The notes below the pieces were generated by a model that was not told the origin of the DNA, did no database searches, and saw only the letters and a program-made list of their open reading frames with translations. DNA of 64,000 nt from Proales similis (lineage: Eukaryota > Rotifera > Eurotatoria > Ploima > Proalidae). This document shows positions 35,783 through 46,445 of the stretch, piece after piece; position 1 is the first letter of the stretch, and each line of letters starts with the position of its first letter. Location: assembly GCA_019059635.1 (NCBI GenBank), contig JAGVRJ010000004.1:1550001-1614000 (forward strand), written 5' to 3'. Made by a program: the position numbers and the translations under genes.

Positions 35783-38700
35783 CTATTGCCACACATGTTC
35801 CAAACTCAACGGAATCAGATGAAGTCCCGTCAAATTTTTGAACTGTTTGATGTAGAATGTCATGTCCGCCATCAGCATCCTATTTCATCGTTTAATACAT
35901 CAGATATCTTGTTACTGTGCAACATAAGAACAAGAAACTTACACATGCTGAGGGCTGCCATCGTTGGAGATATTTAGCTCTTTCAAACGCTCGGCAAGTC
36001 TTTTTTTAAATTGGCTATTGACACGGGTGAAAATTTCGACTAGAAGTTGACTAGATATGATTTCGTAAACATTCTCATGCAATCGTGAAATCTGAAGGAT
36101 GATTGCTTTGAAATGCTGGGTCGGGGTCGCCGAGTTGGGCTGGTACTGAGCGATTAAATCCCTGATTGTGTCGTCGAGCATTGCACTTAGTTTGCCAGTC
36201 AGCTCTTCCTTATGTTCATCACAGTCCTTTACAGTCACAATAAAGATGCTCAAATTTCTTAAGATGTAGCGATTTGACAAATTCCATTTTACCCTTAAGA
36301 GCTGATCAAAGTGTTTGACTGAACCAATCTGATTGTCTTGCAAATGCTCCATATAAAAGTCTCGAATAAACGGTACCAAAAAGACTAGAAACTCGAGACA
36401 ACGAATCGAAAGAGCTTTGAATAGAAAGTTTGAAATAACACATCGATATTGCTCATGCTGAGATTGAAATCATACCAAGCGATCGGTAGACGTTAAGTTT
36501 CTTGGCTGTCAATTGAGCCAGGCCACTTCCTAGTGTGAGTTGAAAACTTGACGAATTGTAAACCTTCCAAGTTGTGCCGAAAATCTTATTATTTCAACTC
36601 TGTGCTCAAGGTTACCTTCAATATTTCGATGAGTCGGGTCATGACATCGAAGCAAGAGTTTGGAATATCAACTGCAAATTGGCAATACTCGTCAACGATG
36701 TGCACCAAAGTGATTGTGCTCCTAAAAATAACCAAGTTGAAGAATCTGACAGGAGGAGGTTTTTTCTCTACTCAATATTTGTCTAAGCTTACCCGTTTAG
36801 TGCGTATTTCTGATTTTGGACCACAAGGAACCGACTATTCCTGCTTTTGGCCTCTATTTTCTTACTTAGCGGCGATCCGAATCCATTTGCAAGCACTTGA
36901 TCTACCAGTGCCTGGGTATCTGAAGGAATATCGCTTAGCTTCCAAGACTCGGTCTCAATTACCGCTCTTTGAAAAAAGATTGAAAATTGTACTCGGGCTA
37001 CTCAACTAAACAACAGTAATACATACAAAAGTTTCTCTTTGCGTGAATCATGGAATTGGGTCAAAAAATTATGGTGTTGTTCTTGGAGCCAGTTGCGGAT
37101 TATTGAGGTCTTTCTTCCGGCAAGCGAATCAAATTCAAGTGTATGCTCTTCGATCAGGTTAACCAGAGAATTGAAATCAATCGGACTGAGATTACTGAGG
37201 CCTGTATCCTTTAAAAACTTTCTCCTTATATCTCAATTGGCTATTAAAGCCGGACTGAGTAAACTTACCTTGAACTTCCTTTCGAGTAGTCGTATTAAGC
37301 ACTCCTCAGCTCTTTCAAGGGATAGAGGCATAATATTTGAAAAGATAACCAGAAGGCTTTCGTTGAACTCTTTAGCCTTAATCGGAGTTTCTTTATGGTC
37401 TTTGTTTTCACTTTAAACATAAATAACTATTTGCTTTTTAGAGCGATTCATGCGGTCAAACAGTTTTCTACCTGTGCACAATTTTACTCTCCAAATTATC
37501 TGTTATTGTCTTTCGAATGTGTTTTTCTATTGACTTTATAAAGACATTTAATTATTTAATTTAAGGCAAACAACAATTTTAACGAAATTTTCGGTTCTCC
37601 CGAAGGATGGATTTTTTTAATGAATGCAGGATAGAACCAGAAGCGACACTTACTTGGACTCGTTCGAGTGTAACCAACATGCTAACAAATATTTTTGTGA
37701 TCAAATGCAGAAACTGTTGTATCACAAGCTTTGGTAGAATCATGTAGAGTGAATTTTCCTCGTCGCTAGAGTCAGAGTCGATCTGCTCGTCCAATTGCTT
37801 GCTATAGCTTTTCAAAGTCGATTCAACTGTTTGATTAAGAAAGTAGCTGATTTCGTTTTTAAATATGTCAATAAATCCGAAAGAGTTCAACTTGAGAACA
37901 CGCACGACTATTTTCTCAAGCGCGACCTAAACAGAATCATTTGATTTTTCGACACGATTTGAACTGAAAACGAGAATTTATTTTACCGAATCCATCAGTT
38001 GAGAACCTTCGTTCAGACTTCGACTCAAATCGGCCTGAATGTATTTTATGAATTCAAGATGAAGGTTTTTCTCAATTGTCTTTTCAATCTCCCCAAAATG
38101 ACTCGCAAATTGTCGCATAGACACCAACTGCGGTAGCTCATTTTGGATAGTAATTTTGCTCCATTTGACGAGCTTTAACGCGTCTACCAAGTTACCACAT
38201 TCAAGCTGTTGTTTAATTTGAGAGCTCGTCGAATACACATTCGCCATAAGACACATCTTTTAAAGACATTTAGTCGAGAATTCTTAAGATTCTAAAAATC
38301 ACATGCTGATGCCTACTTTTTGCATTGCTTCTCTCAATCTCTTCTTTTCTTCTACACGACTAAGCAAACGAATAGATGCCAGCAGTACGTTCTCATCCAT
38401 ATACTGCAAGTTGTTTCGTATGTTTTGAACAAGAAGACAAGTGTGATGAACTTCCTCACGGAGACGATCCTGAGATTGAATTGCATTGAAGAAAAGTGCC
38501 GATTTAGCCGTGACCTCTTTCCATATGTGTGACTCAGTGATGTCAAGATAGCGATTAAGCTTATCTAAAATCTGCTTGTATGACTTGGCGTCTCTTTTGT
38601 TTGACATATCGTTCTTGTTTATGTCGAACAATTTGAAGGAGATCACACTCTCAAATGTATCGCGGTCTTGAAGAGAAAAGTTCTCATTGAAAAATAACTA

Positions 38701-38878
38701 TTGATTAAGGAGGATGTACAAAGAGTTTAGCTTGGAAAAGAATAGGGCGCACTTACCTTTGGTATTTGATCAAGTTCCGAGTCACGATCGGTCGCTAGCC
38801 CAGGGTTGATCTAGATCAGACAAGATTGATCCAAAGAAAGAGAAACTGTGGTCATATATCGTCGCTTACCTCAATCAT
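35783..38878 (-). CDS. VPS54: VPS54-like GARP subunit, diverged paralogue A
   Basis: Multi-exon gene (about a dozen short exons; span given) from MIEINPGLATDRD at 38878 to the stop at 35783. Collinear with VPS54: IPK..FF(N)ENFSLQDRDTFESV, LDKLNRYLDITESHIWKEVT, IQSQDRLREEVHHTCLLVQ, VDEYCQFAVDIPNSCFDVMTRLIEILK and a C-terminal NDGSPQHV / DMTFYIKQFKNL. VPS54 is part of the GARP tether that captures endosome-derived vesicles at the trans-Golgi. The first exon is only 9 nt of coding (ATG ATT GAG). It lacks the N-terminal extension of its neighbour and is the more diverged copy (the TQPTVQ motif after the second coiled coil is lost). Confidence 0.85.
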
Positions 38879-39241
38879 ATTGCAGCGGGCGTTAGTTCAG
38901 ATGAGATCCTCCAAACTGAGCATTTAGATCTGTGCCAAAAGTAGAGGCCAGCTCACATGAACTACTGGATGCATGAAATCAAAATAATTAGGCTGGAAGA
39001 GAATGGGGACAATTTTGATGGGATGAGAGTAGAGCGAAATTGCATTGGCGTTTGAATATATTATGCATACGTGCTTCCACTCAAAAATATTAGCGAGAAA
39101 GAGCTGAGTGACGAAAACGAGGGTGAGCCATAAAAGAAAGGCAAACAGCAACAAGCCAAGCGTACAAGGACCCTTGCTCGGAGAGGAACTTGAATGAGAT
39201 AGATACAGTCCAGCTTGTGTTTATAAGAATGAACGTGTAGA
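38879..39241. promoter_or_regulatory. Shared intergenic region between VPS54 paralogues
   Basis: 363 bp between the two outward-pointing starts of paralogous genes. It must hold both promoters. No strong internal inverted symmetry was noticed, so the duplication boundary may lie inside the genes or have decayed. Confidence 0.4.
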
Positions 39242-42200
39242 ATGTCCGTTAAGAGTAAACAGAGCTCTAATGAGGAGAAAAGCAAGCCGCTTTCAGCTAA
39301 TTTGTGCGCTGTGCTCAATGATCCTCGCAAAGACAGAAACAAAGTGAGCTATTTGTTCACAAAAACTTGGGGCAACGAGTTTGTCGATACTGCGCCGTTG
39401 CCCTCTTTTCAAACGATCCATCCAGGCCTCAAGCCCGCTCAGTTCGCTGATTTTCATTCATTCATTCGACAAATAAGAGAAGTAAGCGCCCTTATATTCT
39501 TTCATTTGCCTATCTTTTCGCCTCACTTAAATTGCTTATCAAAGAAAAGTCTTCTTCATGAAAAGAATAAACTCGACTCAACAAATAGGCCCAAAACAAA
39601 CGAGGCCGACGCTCTAGAGCCGGCCCAACTTGAACGCATTCCAAAAATTTTTTTCGATGCCGAATTTTCTCTCAGCAACAGAGCAACCTTCAACTCGGTT
39701 TTGACACTACTCGACAAAAATGCCAATTCTCCGCGACCCGTAGTAAATAAACAGGACGCACAGGCGTACGCGAATCTTCTCGAAGAGCTCGGAGTCTATT
39801 TGGACATTGCAGAGGCACATATATCTAAGCAGATATCCACAAAGGCGAACGCCTTTTTCCATGTTATTCACTCGCAAGACGTGGTGCAGGAGCAGGTGCA
39901 CCGCACCTGTGTGGCGGTCAAGAGTCTTAGAAAAACGGTACAAAACTTTGAGCAGAACGTTCTTTTAAAGGCCGTGAAAATTCTCAAGTTCATGGCGTTG
40001 AAAAAGCGACTGGTCCAATCAATTGAGAAGGTAACTCATATGAAAGGCTCACACTGGGAATTCGAATATCAAGATTCTTTAATTCTAGTTCGATCTTATG
40101 TCAGTTGTTAATCACACGCAGCCGACTATTCAGCTTCACTTAACCCAGTCCGAGTTCACCGGTGCACTGGACTTGATTTCGATGAGTCAAGAAATACTTC
40201 GACAAGAACTCGGCGGAGTTCGTTCAATGAGGCATTTCGATTCGCAATTTATGGAAATTGAAAAAGCAATTGATAAAATATTGCACGAGGAATTTAAGAA
40301 GTACATTATAAGCGATCTTGCTCGCGACTTTTCAATGGGTTTCGACGTTTCAAGTGAAGTAATTTGGCTTAAAATACACAAAAAATTTTTGTTTGCCTTA
40401 AGCTCGCTTTTAAATCAAATAAGGAAAAACTCAATTCACTGATGCTAGGAATTGTTCGGATCAAATCGAGTAATTTTATCGAGCAGATGCGGGAAGAGAT
40501 GCTGATATACTTGCGTTCGTCAGTCAAACAAACAGTTATCGAATACATAACCAATCTAGACGACGACTCTCTTTCAGTCACACAGTACGAAGAAGAAAAT
40601 TCGGTTCGTTTGGTCGATCGAGTGCGCTTGCTTAAAATTCAAGAGTTTCTCCACCTTTTATCTAAAGTACTCTCAAACGTCAAAATCATGCTTCAAAGAA
40701 TTCAAGTAAATTGCATGCGAATTTCATTTTTTCTAACGAATAACTAAACTTGCGGCCAAGTCAATTATTAAAGTTATACAACAGCTGATTGACGATTCAG
40801 CAGGTCAGAAATTGGATGGTCAGAGCAGATTCGGATCAGGTCACGAGTCGTTCCGCTACCTGGTTGATCGCGAAAGGCATTCTAAATTAAGTGCCAGTTT
40901 GCTTGAACTTAAGCTTAATTCTGCCAACTACTCTCAAGAGAGATTAGTCAGCTTGCTCGAGGCCAAATTCAAGGCAAGTTTCACAATTCGATTTATTTTT
41001 GATGTTTTTCAGATTATTGTGAATGGCTTTTACAGGATGGGGCAATTGAAAAACTGTCTTCGAACAATTTTATATCGTTAAGCAACTTGGTCGAGCAGTT
41101 CGTTATTGAATTCGATGAAATGATCGGAAAGCGAAGCACAGCCCTTCGCTCCTGGTGCCAAAATCAAGCAAATAAATTTTTGGTCAATTTCCATCAAGAT
41201 AGAAAAGAAAATCTTCAGTAGGTTTTAATTTTAACCAAGGTTGATTCCCTGGTTTACTTTCTAAAACCTTTTTAGTTTGGCTCTAGAAAGTGAAAGATGG
41301 AAGGCAGCTGAAATAAGCTCCAATATTCAGCTCCTTGTTGACCATCTGACAGAAAAGGGTTTTGGGACCTGGCCTACAAAAACAGCCGATAACAAAAAAC
41401 TTTGCTCTGAACTCACTGTTAATGAGCAAAAATATGTCGCTTTTAGGTAACTGATAACAAACTTAAGAACCGAGCCGAGAATGTTTTTTTATTAACTTTC
41501 TTTATAGCTCAGTCATTCTTGTTCTTAGAATAATGAACGAGTATTGCGAGTTTGCAATCGATCTGCCAAATTCGGTATTGGACGTCATGTCTCGTCTAAT
41601 CGAACTACTCAAAGTAACTTTGAATCAAAGCCCTCAGTCAAAGATCCAAAATTAAAGAAAGTTTTGTTCCCCACAAGGGTTTCAATTCGCGAATTTTTCA
41701 AATGATTCTTGGTGTTGGCGCAGTCCAAACAGGTTCATTGCGTATCATTACTTTTAAAACTTTGGGTAAGTTGAAGAAGTAATGTCGGAATTGTCAATCT
41801 AAATAAACCTCCATAGCTATAACTTATCGCTCTCTCGAACTTGTTACTTTCTTCTTGCCCCGTTTGAGAGATTTTTATGCCGATCGAGCTGGAGAGAAGA
41901 AAACAACGGTCGAACGTCAATTCAACCAGATTATTCAGGTGAAACTTCAACTCGCACATTCATAGAATTTAACAATACGATAGAGTCGAATACTTTTTTA
42001 GGATTATACAGAACATATAGCTGAACTTCAAAATAAGTTCATTTATATGATAGATGACAGTTTTCGCGAACAATTGCAAAACTATCAAGTTATTGCACCG
42101 GTTCCGTCCCAATGCTTTCGATCGATATGCCAACAAATAACCAGAATGTATGAGATCGTCACGGAGATATTATCGACTCAAACTGTTTTGGAGCTTTTCA

Positions 42201-42443
42201 CTCAAGTCCACTTGAAATTCAAGCAACGCTTGAAAGAACGCCTTAGAGAACTAAAAGTTAAAAACGACGGTGGTCCTCAGCACGGGTAAGCCAAAGTATA
42301 AGTTAAACTCTTTTGAAACAGCATCTAATCATTTCTCGCTTAGTCTTATCTTCACTGACATGGCATACTATATAAAACAATTCAAAGCGCTTGACGGCTT
42401 ACATTTAATAGCCCTCAATTTTGAAGATGTCTGGCATCCTTGA
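39242..42443 (+). CDS. VPS54: VPS54-like GARP subunit, paralogue B
   Basis: Multi-exon gene, span given. The first exon (39242-39481) encodes an N-terminal region ending at a strong GTAAGC donor. Then come IPKIFFDAEFSLSNRATFNSVL, LGVYLDIAEAHISKQISTKANAFFHVIHSQDVVQEQVHRT (in part), NHTQPTIQLHLTQSEFTGALDL, LVEQFVIEFDEMIGKRSTALRSW, LNQ..FNSRIFQMILGVGAVQTGSLR and the terminal NDGGPQHGLIFTDMAYYIKQFKALDGL...WHP. This copy keeps the VPS54 landmarks better than paralogue A and is the likelier functional GARP subunit. The stop is at 42441-42443. Introns are 50-80 bp. Confidence 0.88.
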
Positions 42444-42694
42444 TCTAATTTCGCCTAGGCTTTTTAAATATTTTTTGTTCATTGATTAATTTATTCTCTT
42501 CTATAAAGAATGTGCCCAAAACCCATACGACCAGTTTTGCGTCAGTCTGGTGAATGGTATTCATTCATCAAAATAATATGTGAATCGCGATCAAATGTTG
42601 AAAAAAGCGTGCTTAGCCTAGTCCTGAAACATATTATCTAAATTGTCGGCATAGCAGTGTCGTGATTCAACTTTTATTTATTTTTCACCTAAAC

Positions 42695-44674
42695 CTAGTT
42701 TTGAATGTTATTGAATTGGGCAAGAGCAAGCAGAGAAACTGCATAAGTATAGGGCTCGCTAGACCAGAAAGGGAATATGTTTCCTTTGGTGTTATAACCG
42801 TCGAAATCGATTGGCGTCGGGTACCCGAAGTGAGTTTGAGCTAGCATTTTTTGATAGTCAGCTTCATCAATGGAGCCACTAACTCCATTGATTACCAATT
42901 CAAGTTCTGAACGTGAAAGACTGGCGGGGTCCTTAACACTGGTCCCATTGAGGAATTGGACGAAATTGCTTGGATACCAGAAAGGCAGAGCTGTGAAGCC
43001 TTTGACACTTCCAGAAAAAAATGAGTTCATCGGTTTGAATTTGTTTGAGACAACGTTGTTGGAGAGCCAATTGACACATGAGATAATGTGATGTTTAACT
43101 GCATCTGGGGTTGATGTCTTCCAATTCAGAGATCCGTAAGGTCCAATTTGATAAGTCCAAGTAGCGATTAAAATATTTATAGCCTGTGCGGTGCTAAAAA
43201 GAGCATCGTCGTCGTGCGAGACCGGTTTACCAAAGATATTGGTATCGTTAAGACCTAAAAAGTCACGATAATATATTTGATCCGAAGAAACGGTCACACT
43301 TGTTCGCATCAGACGATCTGTTGCTGAGTTTTCAAATGCCTCTTGCAAGTAAGTCTTAGCTTCCACAAGGATCGGAATAAGTGACTGGAATCGTTCCACG
43401 AATTCGGTGCTTTCGCTTCGGCTTAAAGCCTCTGAGAATCTCTGGAATTGATTTTCCAAAAAGAATAGGGTTCTTGAGGCATACCACATAAAATTGAAGG
43501 TACTGGGATAGTAGACTTGAGCAAGATCAGGTCGGGAACTAAAATTGCCTTGAATGGCCCAGGCTATAAATTTGGTGGTATTAAGGTAAGTCTGCTGGAG
43601 TTCGGGAGATGAAAGGAATGCATTTGCAAAGTTATTGATGTTGTAAACAGCAGCTGACGTCATTCCGTAAATTGAATTAGCTCCGACAGTTATGTCTACA
43701 TTGTTGAGATTAAATGGCATTGAAACACTCTCTTTCTTTCGCTCACGCTGCTCTTCTATGTTCTGAATCCAGGTTGAAATAAGACTTACCGGCTGTTGAT
43801 TGCGTCCGGCCTCTTGAATGAATTGTCTAGCCCAAAAATATGTTCGAGGATCGATAGTGTTCTCGTTTAGATCGTTACTAAAAGGCTTGTAAGCGTATTT
43901 GACTGTGTATTTTACTAGTAGATCTACATCCGTATTATTTTTCGCCCAAGTTTCGAAGACGCCAGGATAAACATTTCGAAGTTGAAAAAGAGTTGCGCCT
44001 AAACCTAAATTGAGATAGGTATCGTCAAAGTCGGGAGGAATGCAAAAAGCATCAACTGCGGTCGGGCCAAGCTCTTTAATCGAATCAATAATTGGTACCA
44101 GCTTTTCGAGCTTCAGTTCTTTTAGAACTTTCTCGATAGCATCCCACGGAATTTTTTCCACATTAAGAGCCACATTTCGAATGTTAATCGGCTGCTGTTG
44201 CCAAATATCGTAAGTGGCATTATAAATTTGTGGCCAAAAAGTTCGCATTATGGTTTGGTGCGCATCCTTGTCATTTCTGTTGTCATAATTGCCAATCGAG
44301 CTCAAGGCTAAGTTAAGCCGCGATTCATCAAATACTGGCGCTCCTTTTCCATACAAATTAGCTTCTAGCAATGCAGTCAAAATCCATCCGGTTGAAAACA
44401 TGTCATTGTCGAATACTGTGGTCACGTCGCTTGTGCGCATCTCTTGAAAGACTGGATTGCCGAAGAAATTGAGGCGAATTTCTGAGCGAAACAAGCCTTT
44501 GCGCTCTTCCCACGAGAAAGGGGGTTTGTAGGGCTTCTCTTTCATCACTTGGTAGGAATTTACACGAGCTGCTAATTCTTCTAGAATCTTGTCAATAGCT
44601 CCATTGTTTTTTAAAGAAGCAGTGTTGGCGATCGCTACAGAGCCGATCAGCAATAAGGTCAAAAGGACACTCAT
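42695..44674 (-). CDS. Large secreted protein of unknown function
   Basis: Single exon, 659 residues from ATG at 44674 (the in-frame TTG at 44683 is rejected because the signal peptide starts at MSVLLTLLLIGSVAIANTAS). No membrane span follows, so it is probably secreted or luminal. The mature part has many aromatic residues, N-glycosylation sites (NAT, NTT, NGT, NNT, NDT) and an alpha-helical look with DFDDTYLNLGLGATLF and DDDALFSTAQAINILIATW motifs, reminiscent of alpha/alpha-barrel proteins. I do not recognise a family with certainty. It is intronless and overlaps none of its neighbours; it converges on VPS54 B with 250 bp between stops. Confidence 0.85.
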   Translation of the reverse strand: MSVLLTLLLIGSVAIANTASLKNNGAIDKILEELAARVNSYQVMKEKPYKPPFSWEERKGLFRSEIRLNFFGNPVFQEMRTSDVTTVFDNDMFSTGWILTALLEANLYGKGAPVFDESRLNLALSSIGNYDNRNDKDAHQTIMRTFWPQIYNATYDIWQQQPINIRNVALNVEKIPWDAIEKVLKELKLEKLVPIIDSIKELGPTAVDAFCIPPDFDDTYLNLGLGATLFQLRNVYPGVFETWAKNNTDVDLLVKYTVKYAYKPFSNDLNENTIDPRTYFWARQFIQEAGRNQQPVSLISTWIQNIEEQRERKKESVSMPFNLNNVDITVGANSIYGMTSAAVYNINNFANAFLSSPELQQTYLNTTKFIAWAIQGNFSSRPDLAQVYYPSTFNFMWYASRTLFFLENQFQRFSEALSRSESTEFVERFQSLIPILVEAKTYLQEAFENSATDRLMRTSVTVSSDQIYYRDFLGLNDTNIFGKPVSHDDDALFSTAQAINILIATWTYQIGPYGSLNWKTSTPDAVKHHIISCVNWLSNNVVSNKFKPMNSFFSGSVKGFTALPFWYPSNFVQFLNGTSVKDPASLSRSELELVINGVSGSIDEADYQKMLAQTHFGYPTPIDFDGYNTKGNIFPFWSSEPYTYAVSLLALAQFNNIQN

Positions 44675-44982
44675 TTTCTTCAACTGCTTTAGTTGTCATT
44701 GAGTTGGTTTTAAATAGAGCTTGAGCGTTATCGGCACGCACCTGGTCATTTCTCATCAACCTAATCAATTTTTCAGCACGTTGACGATGCAAAAGAGCCG
44801 AACGAAAATACATCGATAAACTTTTTTTCATAGACATATTTTATTTGAGTTAGAGACAGACCCTAGAGAAAAATGTTTGAAAGAAAAACTTGCTTAAGCT
44901 TGATAAGTTTCCAGATCCTATCAGAGCTAATATTTACAATTTTGCAATCAAAGACTAACAGCATGGCTCGTAAGGAGACTGA
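44675..44982. other. Intergenic region
   Basis: About 308 bp between the secreted-protein start and the stop of the small basic protein upstream of it on minus. Contains a TATA-like TTTAAATAG on minus about 35 bp upstream of the 44674 start. The 81-codon minus frame overlapping it is considered chance. Confidence 0.4.
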
Positions 44983-45575
44983 TTATTCAGTCTTTTCGAT
45001 AATCGAAACATCATTTGGTGGCCGTAAAGGCCTACGCCGCAGTCCACTTGGAGTGCTTGTTGACTTGGTATAAAGCTTCTTATTATCACATAAAACACCT
45101 TTGAGAATATAGTCTTTCTCGATTAAGCCCACATCGGAACTATTTCCGAGTTTTCTGGTGGCAGCTTCCTCGGCAATTTTTTCATTTGAATAGGCTTCAT
45201 GGCCAGTGATTTCGAATAACTTGGGCAAATTCCCGTTTTCCGAATTGATATCGCACTTTTTCGAGTTATTCTCTTCGTCTTGTTTGAATAACGGTTTGCC
45301 CCTGCGCGTAACGGGCTCTTCGTTTCTGTTGCTTGACTCGTTGTCCTCAGTTTTGTTTTTGCTTCTCAGTCGGCGCCCTTGCGATTCCCTGATTTTTGAA
45401 TCACTTTGTAGTTCATCCGCGCCATTTTCTCTAAATCAGATAGATAAATAATCATTAAGCTAAGCTAAAGAATACTGTCCTACTTGTTGCCAATCTTCTC
45501 ATTCTGAAAGATATTGGAATAGTTGACTACTTTCTGAGAGCGGCTATAAGTGCGCAGGGTTCTCGTATTGTACAT
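44983..45575 (-). CDS. Small basic/acidic protein, unrecognised
   Basis: Exons 45484-45575 and 44983-45430 (intron 53 bp) give 179 residues starting MYNTRTLRTYSRSQKVVNYS. The sequence is hydrophilic, low in aromatics, rich in Asn, Glu, Lys and Arg, with a C-terminal GLRRRPLRPPNDVSIIEKTE, which looks like an intrinsically disordered nuclear or cytoplasmic protein with short linear motifs. I do not recognise the family. It follows RRS1 on the same strand, starting 167 bp after the RRS1 stop. Confidence 0.6.
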
Positions 45576-45741
45576 ACTTTCTGTACAAAATCAAACTGAA
45601 TCGAACAACTATAGTCGGTTTATTATTAGAGCTCTTAAAAAGCTCCAAGCATTATGTAAAAAAAAGTGTCCTGGCCACAAGTAGACTTAACATTATTATA
45701 TATTGGGCAAGATTTCTAAGAAATGAAATAACAAGCAAAAG

Positions 45742-46278
45742 TTAATTTTTTATTTTTTTCTTTTTTAAAACTGAGGTTTCATCTGCTTTTTTTACTTTTT
45801 CTGGGTTCAGTTTTCGCTTGTAGCCCCAACGAGGACGCCATTGCTTAGTCTCTTCGTCGTAGACCATTCTGCTCTTTTTTTTCTTTTGAATACCCTTCAA
45901 CTTGGCGTATTTCTCCCATTTTGTCATCGGCTTTGGCTGAGGGATGGGCTTTTCTCTTGGTAAAATGGTCTTGCCTTTGGGTAGCTCAGCAACAATGGCG
46001 TCTTCAACTCTCTGAACAGGCAGATTGAATAGTTTGCTCATCAAAAGCTGGGCACTGATTCTTGTTAGTTTGTTAATATACTCTTCCTTGTTCTCCTTGA
46101 AGCTGTTTGAATCTAGTGGTCTAGGATCGAAAGCCATCAAGTGGCCTTCGTCAAGCTCAATGACCGCCTCTGCTTCAGCATACTCCGATGGGTCAACCGA
46201 AGATGGAATTGAGCTAGACTCAACTAACGATGGATCGTTGAGAAGTTGTGTTAAATCCACCTTCATTTCTTTTTTCAT
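45742..46278 (-). CDS. RRS1: Ribosome biogenesis regulator RRS1 (short form)
   Basis: 178 residues, single exon. The conserved core is present: MAFDPRPLD, VQRVEDAIVAELPKGKTILPREKPIPQPKPMTKWEKYAKLKGI, KKKSRMVYDEETKQWRPRWGYKR. RRS1 with RPF2 brings 5S RNP into pre-60S particles. The protein ends soon after GYKR with a lysine-rich tail; the long C-terminal extension of vertebrate RRS1 (total ~365) is absent, and it is also a little shorter than the yeast form (~200). The ATG at 46278 is used in place of an upstream GTG. Divergent from TRMT2A, 167 bp between starts. Confidence 0.93.
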   Translation of the reverse strand: MKKEMKVDLTQLLNDPSLVESSSIPSSVDPSEYAEAEAVIELDEGHLMAFDPRPLDSNSFKENKEEYINKLTRISAQLLMSKLFNLPVQRVEDAIVAELPKGKTILPREKPIPQPKPMTKWEKYAKLKGIQKKKKSRMVYDEETKQWRPRWGYKRKLNPEKVKKADETSVLKKKKIKN

Positions 46279-46445
46279 CACAATCTATCATCGGCCGACC
46301 TTATTGTGAGCACATGGTGTTTTAGCAAGTGCATATCTATGTTATGTTCATGAAACATTCTAATAATTTAATAAGACTAGACGCTCGGCACTATAAAACC
46401 CAAATATTCATCTGGAATTAGAATTCAAAATTAACAAAGGCAAGA
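46279..46445. promoter_or_regulatory. Compact divergent promoter region, RRS1 / TRMT2A
   Basis: Only 167 bp separate the start codons of two RNA/ribosome-maturation genes. On plus, TATAAAAC occurs at about 46393-46400, roughly 50 bp upstream of the TRMT2A ATG. Confidence 0.45.
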
